Assembly: GCA_003952965.2 (NCBI GenBank)
Contig: CM025851.1
Coordinates: 7,047,647-7,111,646 of the forward strand
Length of the DNA stretch: 64,000 nucleotides
Reading direction: 5' to 3'
Source: Morella rubra
Lineage: Eukaryota > Streptophyta > Magnoliopsida > Fagales > Myricaceae
The position numbers and the translations under genes are program-made. Shown piece by piece: positions 48,607 to 62,300 of this stretch; position 1 is the first letter of the stretch; each line of letters starts with the position of its first letter. The notes under the pieces are model-generated. The model made no database searches, was not told the DNA's origin, and saw only the letters and a program-made list of their open reading frames with translations.

Positions 48607-50696
48607 CGTCAAACATGTATCACCACAACTTAAAAGCAACTGCCAAACGTCCAAAAATAATCACAAGAAGAGGGTAAAATAACCGCCCAAACAAAAGGGA
48701 AACTTACAGAAGCAAGTTTCCTCTTCACTGACACACTTCATCGAACAGTTGCAAACCAAAAAAAAATCACGGTACTTGCAACACATTTTTCAATAGAGCA
48801 ACCAAGCTTCAAAAGCCAGCATTTAAAGAGAGACTAAATCCACAAAACTAGAAATTTTTCTCTTGGTATTAGTGGTAAAGAAAACAAAATTTACAACTTG
48901 AATGTAGTGCAATCACAGCTATATACCACATGAATGATGTAGGACAAGCCTACGAGTACAAGTTTTTGGCCCCGGGTAACTTCAGGCTGTTTCCAATCAA
49001 TTCACAAGAACAAGACTAAATCCTGTTTGGTTTGCACAGAGAATGAAGGGAACGAGAAGAAAGAGAATTAGCACGAATTGAGTTTAATTGAAAAGGAGTT
49101 TCTACTTTCTTCAGCCCCGAGAGACGATCAATGAGAGGATTAAGAAAAAGAGAACCAAAGCAATTGTAGAACTGAAGAATAAGGAAGAGAGAAGGTAACT
49201 GAAGGGCATAACTTACACTGAGATGCTCAAGGCTCAGTCTCCCTTCAAGTTTTGAATCAGGGGAAATATATACGCGTTTGGTGGAATTAGCTCCTCTCTC
49301 ACCGACTCACCAAAATATTGCGGTTCGGTTCCAATATATTATTTTATTATTTAAGTTTAGACTCTTTTTCCAACAATGACAATCGTTCCAAATTGCCGTC
49401 AAAAGCTAAAAACCAAACAATATTTATTAGCCGTCGAATGTTATATGAGCTACACATTGAATACCAAAACGACCTGAAGCAATATCTTTATAGAAAGACG
49501 AGCAGCAAACTGAGAAGGGGGGAAAAAAGCGAAAGAAATGATTAGTAGTTATAGAAGAACAAAGATAAGGCTTAAGAGCATCAACATAGAAAAAGGACCG
49601 AGAAAAAAAAAAAAACACATACACGGAGAAAGAAATAGAACAAATTAGGTAGGGAAGGAATAGCCCAGTAAAATTGGGAAAATAAAATATCGGGAATTTG
49701 AGTATCTCTTTAACTTGCTACAAATGAAAGACTTCTGCAGACATTTGTTAATTCACCAATTATTGAGTCAAATTTATTTCTTTGAATTGTATTGTTTAAG
49801 ACAAAGGTAAACTTGAGTCACCTATTAGACAAAGAAATTCAATATTTTAAATAGAAGCAAGGTAGAGGAGAGATTTAAACTCAGATATCATATTTAAAAA
49901 CTTGGAAAAATAAGTTACCCTTTAAACCAAAATACTATACTCTCAAGTCTAAAGTCTCAAACGTACTTTTGTCTCAAAAGGGTTTTCCCATTTTGAGCGA
50001 TTGTTGGCCCACTCTTTCGTTAACTTACAATATTGTCTCTTACTCTCTTCTTTCTCACTTTTCCCCCTTTTTTTTTAATTAAAAAAAAAAATCGTGAAAG
50101 GCGTCTTCACCCAAGGTCCGTATCCCCAGTCAGCTGCCGTCATGGCGTCATCCACCCAAGTTTGGAAACGAGAACTCTATAAGTGGCCGCAAATCTGTCG
50201 AACCGAAAGTCTCCACTTCCATAGAAGTTCTCCCCCCTTGCCCTTTTTTTCCTCTCGAAATCAAGTGCATGAAACATGCACGCCTTTGGCGGAAAAGGGA
50301 TAATTCCACGAACTTTGGAATTTAGCTTTCATTATTTGAGGATAGACACTTCGGGTCCGTCAGCGAACTACCTATTCTTAACAATATGTAGGGAATAGGC
50401 TATTTGGTAAGAAATATTAGTTAAAACAAATATACATGGGACTTCAGGAGTGAGCATCCCAGTCTCCAAGTAGTGTCCAGCACCAGCATGAATCGGAAAT
50501 GATGAGAACTTGGACAGAACAGATGTCGGTGGTACACAAATATAAAATGTCCCTTATCTATCTGCAATTTGGATGGACAAAGTCAGAATCAATCAGAATA
50601 AGGACTCCCTATACGTAATCATTTCAGACTTGGTATTGCTAATGCAACTGGTAAAACAACGAGGAAAAGCGGGGGAGTGGGGAGGATAAAGTACCT
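48607..50696. other. CcmH 5' UTR/promoter and SGB1 3' flank
   Basis: The CcmH leader is likely spliced and extends to about 49.2 kb. The rest is AT-rich intergenic sequence. Short frames in it are not supported. Confidence 0.45.
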
Positions 50697-53600
50697 CTAT
50701 TCCGGAGGAAGAAGTGCAATTTCAATTTCTTGGAGTGATTTTCCCTTTGTTTCCAAGACATTGCTCTTTACAAAGAAAACAGCTATCAGACAAAAGGTAG
50801 CAAAGATCATATACAGTACCGCCGCCCCTATTTGCTTCAGCAGCCGTAAAAACAACAGACCGACAAAGAAATTTATCACCTGTAACAAGACGGCACCAGA
50901 AGTTCATGAGCTCGTTAACTCCTGAAACCCCCAGTTTACATGTGAACTTTTTTTTTCACTTTCAGGAACATCAAAAAATCATCATTTTTACTTTTTTGTC
51001 TTACTTCTTTCTTCTCTTAAAATGCACATCATAGTAAAACTGTAATCTAGTAGGAGCATTTCAAGGTTCAAACTTGAGGACATCAAATCAGACAATATGT
51101 TCGTTTCACAACTTACAAACACTTCACCTCACAGAACAAGTATAACCAGATTATCTCAGATCAGTAGTGACCAAAGGGTGTAATGTATGCTTCAAGCACA
51201 TTCCGGTAGCTCATGTTACAGCAAACCATGAAAAACATCAATGCACAAACGGCAGATTTCCCTCCCCAGGAGCTCAATCTTAAGTCATTGTCTTTTCCCT
51301 TTTTGGCCATACTCAGATTTTATTCAAATAGCTAGTCTGTTGGAATAATGCATATTACAACCCAACCTTCTGTTAATGCTTTGGAAAATGATCAATAAAA
51401 AGAAGTAAAATGCTGAGTCTGACGAGTATAAGTTCAAAGTTTCATCTCAATGAAACAGTTACATAAACAGATAAAAATTAACTGCTAACAAAAACAGAAA
51501 CAGGAAAACCACAGAGTACATACCCAGTGCACAGCCATGCAAACTGCCATTGCCTTAGCCCTAATCCGACCAGGAAATATTTCTGAAAGGAAGACACTAG
51601 GGACTGGACCAGCACCAAGTGCAAATGTGAGGACCAATCTGCATTTTCAAGTTTGTTGTTTAGCAGAATTTGCAATGCACATGCATGACAAATCAATAGC
51701 TTCTAAATGTATCCATTGTAGGGCTTTTAAAAAACTTACATGACCTTCATAATTAACCAAACAGGTAAGGTCACAGATTTTATAGTTTCTCAAGCATGTC
51801 ACACAGTCATGCGTCGCATCATGTTCTAATCTTCTCTGGCTAGTAGAAGATTTAGAGATCATATAAAACATCAGCCTCTTCGAAGACATCCATCTAAATG
51901 AATTCTGTCACAGGATAACTAAGATGCGTTTTGGAGATCTGAAATGTTTTCACCAAGATGACTTGGCAGATTTAACTCTTTTTGTTTCCTTTTTCATTTC
52001 TTAGTCTCCATTTCTGTTTATTTTGTCTATCAAAGTTGCAGCTTATTAATCACTCACAGCAGCATGCCACCCATAGATAGATACAATGCTCCAGTGCCTG
52101 ATGCCAAAGAGCTTGCTGCAATTACTTGAAGTCCCAGTGACACTGCCTAAACCAACAAATGTGTGAACAAAAGGTCACATTAGATGAAAGTTTATGCTTT
52201 ATGCAAAATAGAGGGGTGAACCCCATAAACAGCAAGTGTGATATTAGGTAAGGCTGCAATACTACTGCAGAAGACACAAACTGCCAATCTAATTAAACCA
52301 AATTGGAAGACGTGTTCAAAATAGGCCATATTTTAGCTCCAATTCGTAGATCTTATAAATACACAGCAACTAGCATCACATACTTTACTACAAAATGTTA
52401 CTATATCAGAGTTTGGAGTTAGTAATATCCATGCAATTTCCATAAAAAGCAGAGCAGTTTTGAGGGTGTCACCCCCATATGTCAAGAGTCGTCAAAAGAC
52501 TACATTCAGGGCCTTAAATTGTTTTGGTCATCACAGAAGCATTTTTCATCTGTCCAGACATGTTAAATCGGATAAAGAGTTATTCTTCACAAGATTTTTC
52601 TAGTTGGACAGTTGTTTATGGACCTTTATATCACATGCATGTAAAGAGAGAACAATAATGTGTTTTTACTATTAGCATTCCACCATTATATGATCGAACA
52701 ATTTCGGAAAAAAAAAAAATCATTTCTTTGTTACTTACCATGCCTGAAAAACTTCCAAGAAGTAGTAGCTTCCTGCCAAGTTTATCCATCAATATTGTTG
52801 CGATTAATGAACCTAAAAAAGTATAAAAACTTTGTAAAGAAGATGTTTGATCATATGTGCAAGTCAAGTAAGATACTTGAAAGTAAAGTCATCAGTACCC
52901 AACAAATTTGCAACCCCAACACATATGTTTGCGAGATCTGAAGGTATGCCGAAGCTCTTAAAGACAGTTGAAGAGAAGTAAAATACAGCATTTATGCCAG
53001 ATAGCTGTTGTAAAGCAAAAAGGGTAGAGCCAATGAAAACCACTGCAAAATGTACAAGTTACAAGGAAATCATTCAGAATGAAATCTATATGAAACAAAA
53101 AACAGTTATACAAGAGCTCCTATAGGTACCTCTGAAATGGCGGCCATAAAACAACTCAGAGAACCTTACTGTATCTGCCTCATCTTCTCTGTCTGACGTA
53201 GACAATTCTGCCATTGCAGGTTTGACATGTAATCCTCCAAGAAGCTTCTCAAACTCACCTTCCGCTTCAACACCTCTTCCTTTCTAAATCAAGTACAGGA
53301 ACAATTGTTAGTGTCCACATTGTCAAATCACCTTAAATGGTTCAATGATGTAAAAAGTTGTGTGACCTCCACAATGAATGCTCAGCTCTCCCAAATAATG
53401 AATTTTTAAAATTAGTGGCTAAAAGCGAGTGGAGAGTACATTCAACCATAAAAGAATGTATGGTGCATGTACATGCCCAACAGAAGCATCAGGCTCTTCA
53501 TGAGCGTATTGGAGACTGAAGAATGCAAAACATGATAATATGCTGGAACAACATTAGCATGTAACGAGACCACCTGCATCCTTCTTTGTAAGTGTAGTTT

Positions 53601-56045
53601 ATATACATCTTGGCCCTTCAGTGAAGATTTTGCACCATATTCGTAAGACATTGCGCACAAATTGTCTAATTCTGAAAGGAAATTGCTTTCTAAAACTGAT
53701 ATTGGTAAATTAGGGAATACCATCCGGGCCTCTCAGAGCTGGACTGATTAAAGCAATTTACAGCCCAACCCAATGGGGGAAAGATATTAAGATCAAACAA
53801 AAATCTGTCTAATAGATTACTGCTTCACATATAACAGCATATGACCTTGAAAAGCCAATGAGGACTCTCTGCACAGAACTCCATGGAAAAAGCAAGTAGC
53901 AAAGCAGGAATGGTAGAGACCCAAAAGCAAGTCCTCCACCTGAACACAGCATAGATAGGGAATTATTACTTTCCAGATACCAAGATAAAAAATATAGACT
54001 GCTAAAAGATTATGTTGATAGACTGGGAAAATCTCATAAAATTCAAACACTTTCTGAATGTCCTTACTCCACTCGTCTTACCAACCCACTATTTCTTTGG
54101 CTGGGAGTCCAATAAAAAGAGCTCCCATAAGTCCTAGACATGTAGCAATTTGAGTAAAGCTCCCAAAAGTACCCCTTACAAAAGCCGGCGACACCTGTTC
54201 ATGTTGATAAACCAATAGAAGTATCTGAGAAATAACTAAGGAAACTTCTACAGCAGGGAATATGCATATTAACTTAAAGAGTGAAAGAAAAATGAACAAT
54301 ATCCTCATTGGTCATACCTCTGCCACATAGAGAGATGCAACAGGTGGGCCAAGACCCATCCCAGTCCCGACAAATAACCTCCCAAGAAGCATACCCCATA
54401 GACTCTTTGTTGTTGCACTGCAAGATCATGTTTGTTTAGTTTTCCAAGCTTCGTATCTGTTTGAATGATTGTACAAAGAATATGACATGCACAAGTTTGA
54501 TTTCGATAGTTGAAGTAGTTGGGTGATCTACCAGGAGTATTTTTAAGTGGAAAAGACAGCAAGCTTTAGTCACTAGTATCAGGTAAAACAGGACTAAATC
54601 CTGCATAATTCTAACGATGAACACAGATGAGATATTACACATTAGAGGATGATTGACATCGTCCACTTCCACTTCCTCTTTTGTGTGTGTGTGGATGATT
54701 AACATCCTCCACTCAACAATAAATCTTATGCCCTGATCTAACCAGCCATATTGCTAGCTTTGCACTCGAAGGATCTGAAAAAGGCTCCCTTCATTATTTG
54801 GTGGAACCAAGCGAAGTGCGGAAGCTAGAGCTAAAGCAAGGTACGAAGCTACCCTTAGCAAGCTTTAGTAGCACTCGACTGAAAGGAGAAAGCAATATTG
54901 GGAAGCGCTAAACTTTAATCTTGCCTCTCAATGCATTTACCTCATCAATGCACCGATTATCATTGGCAGAGCGCAAAGCTGAAATGCCCTTCGTCGCCCA
55001 ATCCCATCAGCAATTGAACCACTGAAAAGAGATCCAGCAAAGGCGCCTCCTAAACATGTACTCACCACCAGACCTTCATTGACAGAACATGTTAGATATC
55101 TATATTCTGTTTTTAAGATGCCTTAAATAGAAAGCTTCATTGCATTAAGTACCTTCAGCCAAGGTGTTCCCACTAAAGCCAAGGTCTAAAGAGATACTTT
55201 CTAGAGTCTCATTAACTACTCTGCATTAACAACAGCGAACGAGAATAAATTAATTCAATTCTCAAATTATATCAGCAAGGAGAAAAATGAGTTTCAAGGA
55301 CGAGAGACATACCCAAGATGGTAGCCAAACAGGAATGAAGAAATAGTTGCCACAAGGATATGTGGAAGAGAGTGCCTCCATGAAGGGTTTCCAATATCTT
55401 TCCCATTCAGGAACCGTACTACAGCCCACATGAGAAAGAAGCTCAATAGTAAGCATCAGCCATGTAACAATAAAAATTCCATATTGCCTCTAACGTTCGG
55501 CAATATTCATATTATATCCAAAGATGTGTATAGACTTCAGTGATAGTCGTTTTGGTTTAGTGGAAATGGGACCTAGTGACATTAGTATGGATAGGAAGTA
55601 AGAACAAATGGATCATCCTATCAATCAATACAGCTACGCACATGTTCAAAGTCCATCTATCAAAGAAGGCAACTCCTATATCACCTAAAACTTCTCGTAA
55701 GTATGTTTATTTACACCTATTTTTTTATCATTCTTAAACATCATAACTTCTCAACTCTGGAGCATTTAGAATACAACCACAACAAGTTGGGATAAGTACC
55801 CACCCAATGATTCAAGGATCCTAAAAAGGCAAAATTGGAATACGAATTCCAAACTGACGCAGAAACAACAAATTCCAAAAGGTTTAGTGCCAGGCGCTGG
55901 TGGTCACAAAATTTTGAGGGAAACATTAAAGACGATCAAGCAATTGAAAAGTACCTAAACTTTCTTCTCTGTCATAACCATTCAAATAGTCCCTCGATTG
56001 TCCACGTTTGTACATGGAGGATGCATCAACATAGCGTCCCCGCAT
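50697..56045 (-). CDS. SGB1: Sugar transporter SGB1/pGlcT3-like, MFS (13 exons, 487 aa)
   Basis: Hexose transporter of the major facilitator sugar-porter family, closest in memory to Arabidopsis SGB1 (At1g79820), labelled plastidic glucose transporter 3 but reported as Golgi-located and linked to G-protein beta signalling. Exons: 56045-55955, 55418-55313, 55220-55153, 55073-54941, 54417-54318, 54194-54082, 53939-53846, 53283-53130, 53042-about 52899, 52812-52739, 52146-52058, 51638-51524, 50879-50697. The N-terminus MRGRYVDASSMYKRGQSRDY is diagnostic of SGB1. Family motifs include GIGRRR at 112-117, LFALQQLSGINAVFYFSS, MDKLGRK, and the C-terminal ETKGKSLQEIE. Twelve hydrophobic segments are present. 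No typical plastid transit peptide is visible. Confidence 0.92.
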
Positions 56046-56685
56046 AGCAGAATTGTCAGAACCTTCCCCGAAATTTGGGAGATAATTTCTTACAACCAAC
56101 TGCAACACCAGATCAACCACTAATCAATCGGATTACCAATTTATTCGTCATTAATTCACAGCACCGATAATTGGATTAACATATTAGCACTTGAATGGCA
56201 GTAGAAGTTCAGTGATGACAAAATATATCTTCGATCTGACACAACAGTCACCTTTGTATTAACAGTCGTGTTATATACTCGTTTCTGATTTTTCAAGTTG
56301 AATAGACACCTAGATTCATGAACATCAACAGACGTGCATTGATACAGATCGGCATAAATACATACATACATGCATGCATGCATGCATGCTGTAGACACAC
56401 GCACGCATTAAATTGTGTGCATACCTGTTTATGTCTTTTAAGAAAATGAAGATTTGACTTACAACCAGAAAAACTAGCTCGAAATGAGAAATTTTGTGAG
56501 GTAATTAGCAAGGAGCAAGATAACTGAGCTTGAAAACGTCGGCGTTTCAAAGATCACCAAACACAAACTCACCATTTTAGCTGAGCTTCAAGACAACGAG
56601 AAACAGAGAAAACTAGAGCTCCTCAGCAGAAATAAACTAATCGGAAATATCCACACACTATAATTCCAAAATCAAAACGCCGTAC

Positions 56686-56690
<5 letters not shown>

Positions 56691-56715
<25 letters not shown>
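56691..56715. repeat. (GA)n in SGB1 leader or promoter
   Basis: An uninterrupted GA run. On the SGB1 sense strand it is a TC tract, a common feature of plant 5' UTRs and core promoters. Confidence 0.85.
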
Positions 56716-56716
<1 letters not shown>

Positions 56717-57258
56717 ACATCCAAATCTAGAGAGAGGAGACAATGCAGAGACACGGAAGAGATGTGCAACTCGAGGCACCTTTTAAATTGGCAGATGATT
56801 CAGAAACTTCCAAAAGAAAACGATCCAATTGCATTAAACAGCCACGACGAGGTAAAGAGAGAGAAAGAGAGAGAGAAGAGACCTGCAGAACGAAAAAGTG
56901 AAGTGGCAGGGGGTTAGCGTACGCCGGGGAACACTGAAGTGTAGAAAGTTAAGTGTCAGCTTTCGGAAGAAATGTGCTGAGACAGGGAGGTGATGATGTG
57001 TACGTTGGAGATCATGATGGTTGGTTGCTGAGCATCCGCATTCTAAAACAATACAACTTTTTCGTCAATTTAGCGGTGGTAGTTGTTTTTTTGCGGAGAA
57101 GTTCCAGAGCTGTCCGGAGATCCCGGAGAGACGGACACCTGTGCGTATGTTGTTGGTTCGGTGTGCTATGCCAGATATTGTGCAGACGCGAACCTCCGAT
57201 TACAGATAATAGTTAAATTAAAATAATATTATTTACTATTTAAAAATTGCTCGCTACA

Positions 57259-57260
<2 letters not shown>

Positions 57261-57295
<35 letters not shown>
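57261..57295. repeat. (TC)n microsatellite
   Basis: A run of about 17 TC units. Confidence 0.9.
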
Positions 57296-57299
<4 letters not shown>

Positions 57300-59137
57300 A
57301 AAAAAACTTCTTCCTTTTCTCTCAAGTGACAATTTACTGCATTTCTCTAAAACAAATGAAGACATAGAATTTACTATAACATATTAATTATTTCACCCTA
57401 TTCTTTCCTCTTAAGAATGTTAGTTTTAAGAATGAGTGGCTGCCCTTCTACCTTTCTTTTTTGTCTTTAATTTTTTGAAATTATATCGCCGTTTATTATG
57501 TAGGTCATGGTCCAACTATGGCCAATTCGAAAGTCAAACTTTTGCCCTTTGACTCGAGTCGATGAAGGATTCGGTTTCGTAGATTTCAATCCCCCTGTAA
57601 CATAGGCGAGAGCTTCTGAGGAAAGCGTTATCCCCTATGGAGTAGCACATGGATACCTCTCAAAAGGGATAGACTTGTGGGGTCCTGGTTAAAGTTTTGT
57701 TGAGTTTTTAAGTTACCCCAACTGGAGAAGTTTGTCCCATTTGAAACACTACGAGAAAGACGGATGAACGTGGAATATTGACCTTATTATAATAAATGAA
57801 ACCCGAAAGAATACCTTCAATTTAATAAGACTCATCTACGAGCACATGCTAATTGCGGGAAACCCACGTTTGATATGGCGAAGAAATAACCAAGAAAAAA
57901 AAAAAAAGTTAAGGGGAAGAAATAGTAGGAGGTAGGAACCTTACGGCCGAAAGACGAAAAATACAACCAGGCCTTAACTGCCTCAAACCTACGGATCTTA
58001 AGGTCCACTACCCAAACGGTCTCAACTCTTAAGGGCCATACACTGATTTTTTTCTTTTTTTTCTTTAAGCAATCTTGAATTTCATTTCAGTTGGAAAACG
58101 TAAGCTGATTTAGATGCACAGAAAAAAAAAGTTCAAAATTTTTTTGCATTACAAACTCCAACAATTTTTTACAAACTTCAATTTCTTTTTTCAAACACTA
58201 ATTTTTTTTTACCAATCCCAATAAAATCTATACTAGTTATAACCCATCTAAACACAGGTGTAGTTTCCCAAGCCAATTAAATACAAACAACCATTCAAAT
58301 AAAAAGGGAAAAAAACTCATTACAACATCATTAAAAGTCGAAAGGACTATATATTAGGTGACCTTAAAAAGCCTGATTCCTAATAGCCATAAAAATCTCA
58401 ACTCGACGGATCCAAAAACTTGTAAATTCTAGATAGGTCAAAAATAACTCCGTTCTACCAAAAACTTCATCTTTCAACCCCGCACATGGGTTGGCTGTGG
58501 AAATATATAGGCCTTTCTGCCAAAAAACTTCATCCTTCAACCAATGTGCGGGCTGTAGAAATATCAGAGTTTATAATATGCATCTGTAACTTTGGTTTAC
58601 TTTGGTTTTTTTATGTTATGAGGTTTGTTCAGCCAAAAAATAAAAAGGGTTGGCTGTGGAAATCAAATCCTGACTCGACATTTGGAGGAAGGTGGAAAGT
58701 GGCACTCGGCTGAGAGTCTTTAGGCAATTGTTGACGGTCATACGGTGGAATGCCATGCTAGCACATTCCAGAGTTTTGGCCGTTGGACATCGAAGTCTAC
58801 GTCTGGCTGTCATTTTCATTTCACAAGCTTCACTACTAGTAATATTTCGTCCGCAAGGCAAAGGAAGAGCTTTCTTTTCTCGATAGCCCTGGTTCCCCCA
58901 TCTTCCAAAACTCTTCCTCCATAACGAAAACAATAAGGTTGCAAGGCAATTGTCATTTCCTCCATCTTCATAACAAAAATGACGAGATCCTTTTTCATTT
59001 ATATATATATCAAAAGCGATACATAAAGATCATCTTCGAAGGTTGACAATGTGCACTAAGATTCGGTCTGTACAACAGTTTACCTCAATACAATACACGT
59101 TACACTTAATATGGGCATCCTTTTGGTATATCTGCGG

Positions 59138-59310
59138 CTAAAACGCCTGAACACCACGCAAAGCTAAAATGATTACGAATAAAAATATCCAAACACCAAT
59201 TGCAGCGATTTGACTGTAAACTGTACCCATGAACATCATTGCGAACTGGAATAGCACGCTGTTAAGTCCTCGTATCAGGTAGTACCCGTTGGTGAATTCA
59301 TTATCTGGAT
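59138..59310 (-). other. Hydrophobic alternative frame in last GC5 exon
   Basis: Overlapping the GC5 stop, another frame of the last exon runs 57 codons to TAG. It is acidic/polar at first (DPDNEFTNGYYLIRG) then strongly hydrophobic, with IAAIGVWIFLFVIILAL as a membrane-helix candidate. It has no ATG, so translation would need a splice variant bringing in a phase-1 exon. I found no such junction. Confidence 0.3.
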
Positions 59311-62300
59311 CTGTAAACAAATAGAGGCGAGAATGAAGGGCCTAGCGTTTTATTTCTTTTCTTTGTCGGGGTTTGTGGGGGTGGGGGGAGGATAGGAGAC
59401 CCAAGGGATTTGAAGAGGCAAAGATCAACTTAGATTTTAGCGGATACATACCTTATTCACAAGTAAATTTACTTGTTCCCTATACATCTCCTTCAAATCT
59501 ACAATATCTGCTCGAAGTTCTTCCAGCTAGAATGCAATCAAATGTAAATGTCAGCGTTTGATGGAAAACAGCACATTCTTTCTATATTTTTTATTTAGCA
59601 CTCAAAATCAAATAGAAAATGCAGATACTAGGAAAGCAACAGTCAAGAAATCTGATGGAAACCCTGTGCTTGGGATCAATCACAAGTCTCAAGCTATAGT
59701 CAGTTGCCCTTCTTTTTTTTTTTTGGGGGGGTGTGTGGAGTACACAACTCTATATATATGTACATCTGTCAAAACCAAATGCTGAAGTTTTCATCCTTGG
59801 CTCCTCAACAAGTATGTTGTAAATTTCAACCGCAACTGCACCCTTCATCCCATACTTTTGGGGGAAGGAGGTATCATTTGACCTAGTACTTATTATTTCA
59901 GTACTAACGTGTTGATTCATTAAAAACACTCTTAGAAAAGAAGGGGTGATACCCTTTTCTTCTCATACAGATTACTAGACACAAACCACACGTACTCTTC
60001 AGTTCCCTGAATTTGATAATAGGTGAAGAACTGCCCTGTAATCACATATTGGTCGACCTGAACTGAGCCCTCAAATAGATTTTCTTTCTACAGCGAGAAC
60101 TGATTGGACGGCCCATAAGACGTGTGTAAAAGCCACATAAGAACAAAATGCTTTGCAAAGTTAATGCTTTGTCATTGCAAAATCAGGATAGACAGGAAGG
60201 TGATAAGGTGAACGTAAGCCATCCCTCTTTTCATGTTTTTCCCCCTTCTTATTGGGAAGCTAGTTGAATATGACAAATCTAAATGGGGGACACTAGATCC
60301 AGGATATAATTCAGGAACCATAACTGCTATTTTGTAAAATATTCAGCTGTTTAAAACTTAAAGATATGGGCTAATCTTCAGAGATTTATAGTGCACTCTC
60401 CAGGAAATAGGCAGGTAAGCACAGTAAAGTGATTTAATATGGTCCAAATAGGCAGGTGAGCACAGTGAATGCTGTATACATGATGCAAAGAACTCAATGA
60501 CAAAACAAACTAAACATCACATTCCATCATATGAGATGCCTCTACACAATATCCAAAGCTGAAGCATTACCAACCATTCTAAGCAAAGACTGGGTACAGA
60601 GACAAACTACGATACACGTACCTCCTCATCACGTTCACCCATGAGCTCCAGTGCAGCCGAGTGCCTTCTCCTTAATGATTCTAGCTCTGCCTTTATGCCA
60701 GGCAACATGGAAGCCTCTGCCCGTAACTTTTCACACTGCCAACCATGCAAGCTGACTGTCATGTTGGTCTACATAAAGGAAGCTTAAAAAGAAGAGGAAC
60801 AAGAAGAGAGTGAACCTCACCTGTGCTGTCATTTTGACTAACTCCTCAGCAAGAGAATCACGAATAGATTCCAGTGATGCCTTAACAAGAAAGAAACAAG
60901 AAATATCAATGAAAGCTGTGGTTCAATGCGAACAAACTCAGCTCTGCAGCTCAAGTCTGGAATATGAAATAAAGCACACGACTCAAAACATGTAGTGTGG
61001 AATCAAAACTTTTAAGTAGGAGATTAGAAAATATTCCATACCAAACGAGACATGTACGAAGCAAGCTCACCCTCCTTCTGACGGAGGGCTGCTTCAAATG
61101 AACTAGGTGTCATGCTCTTCATATAGTAAGGGCTCATGGTAGGCTCTCCAGCATTTCTTCTCTCAAAGAAACTGTCAGATGAGTCCAAAGATGCTTGTAG
61201 AAAATAGCTTTCCTCCATGCTCCCTAGGCTGCTAGCACTTGAAAGCTTTCGGGTCAAGTTTCCTGCACAAAGTTATAAAATATATAGCAAAGGTCCTCCA
61301 CTATCAACTACTCCTAAGTAATCACTTACAACAAAAGAAAAAAATTCCTCCGTAGTAAACCAAAGAATCATACCATTCTCAAAAGCAGAATTGTGCCTTG
61401 TTATGCGGGTTTGATCAGATGCAGCAACCGAATGGATACGAGCTGTCTTTTCCAACTCCAACCGAGCAGCTTTCTCCTTTTCTATCTCCTGCCAGAGATC
61501 AGGAGCCCAATTCAGGAAATTTTTGAATAACATTAAGATATAAATAGAACAAGGGCACATTATTTTTTCTTTTTCCAAGTAGGACCTATGGAGTAAAAGT
61601 CCCGCTTATCTTCTACAAACTACAATGTAAAGACTAACGTCTCTTAACACTATTAAGATGGAGAAAGATGCAGTTCCTCTTCTTACTATACAATGTAACT
61701 TTAAATTAACTAAGAACCAGAAGTACCACCTGCTGCAGCAGTTCCCTGTGCATCAGTGCATCTTGTAACTCTTGCTTGTGTTTCCGCCTCTGTTCCTTAA
61801 TTTCTTCTTCAAGCTGGTTTGCACGACCTTCTTGAGTATCAGCTTCCTCTTTGGCTGCAAGGTACTCTTGCCTATTTTCAGCTGCTCTCTGTCTCTCCTT
61901 TTCAAGGGATCTACTTAACTGCATCTGTTCTGTTCTAAGACATGAAATCTGCAGTATCTCACAGGTGTAAGCTAATATCTATGAAAAATTTCCAACACTT
62001 TAACAAGATAAACAACAAAAAGCAGAACCTGAGCCTCAAGAACATTAATTTGAGATAAAGTTTGAGATAAGCGCTCATTCACAGATCGCTCTCGTTCCTC
62101 AGCAGCTGCAGCTTTGCCCTCAGCTTCCTGTGATGCAATAAGAACAATAAAACAAGAGCACAATACAAATTTACATCAAACTAGCAAAAAAAATTTCTAC
62201 ACACCTGGAGTCGAGAATTAAGGGACCTCTCAACAGCAGCCCACGCTTCTGCTCTTCTGGCAGTTGTTTCCTGTTACCAATAAAAGAAGGTAACAAAAGA

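Larger units (their letters stand above)
56046..59137. other. SGB1 upstream region and GC5 3' flank
   Basis: SGB1 leader and promoter (with GA repeats), then about 2 kb of intergenic DNA including a TC microsatellite. No gene or TE terminus recognised. Confidence 0.5.

Noticed and set aside
50094..50303. 69-codon ORF between CcmH and SGB1
   Set aside because: Non-ATG start, no family, no splice context.
56953..57216. 87-codon basic ORF upstream of SGB1
   Set aside because: Lies in the promoter/leader side of SGB1 on the opposite strand and has no recognisable domain.
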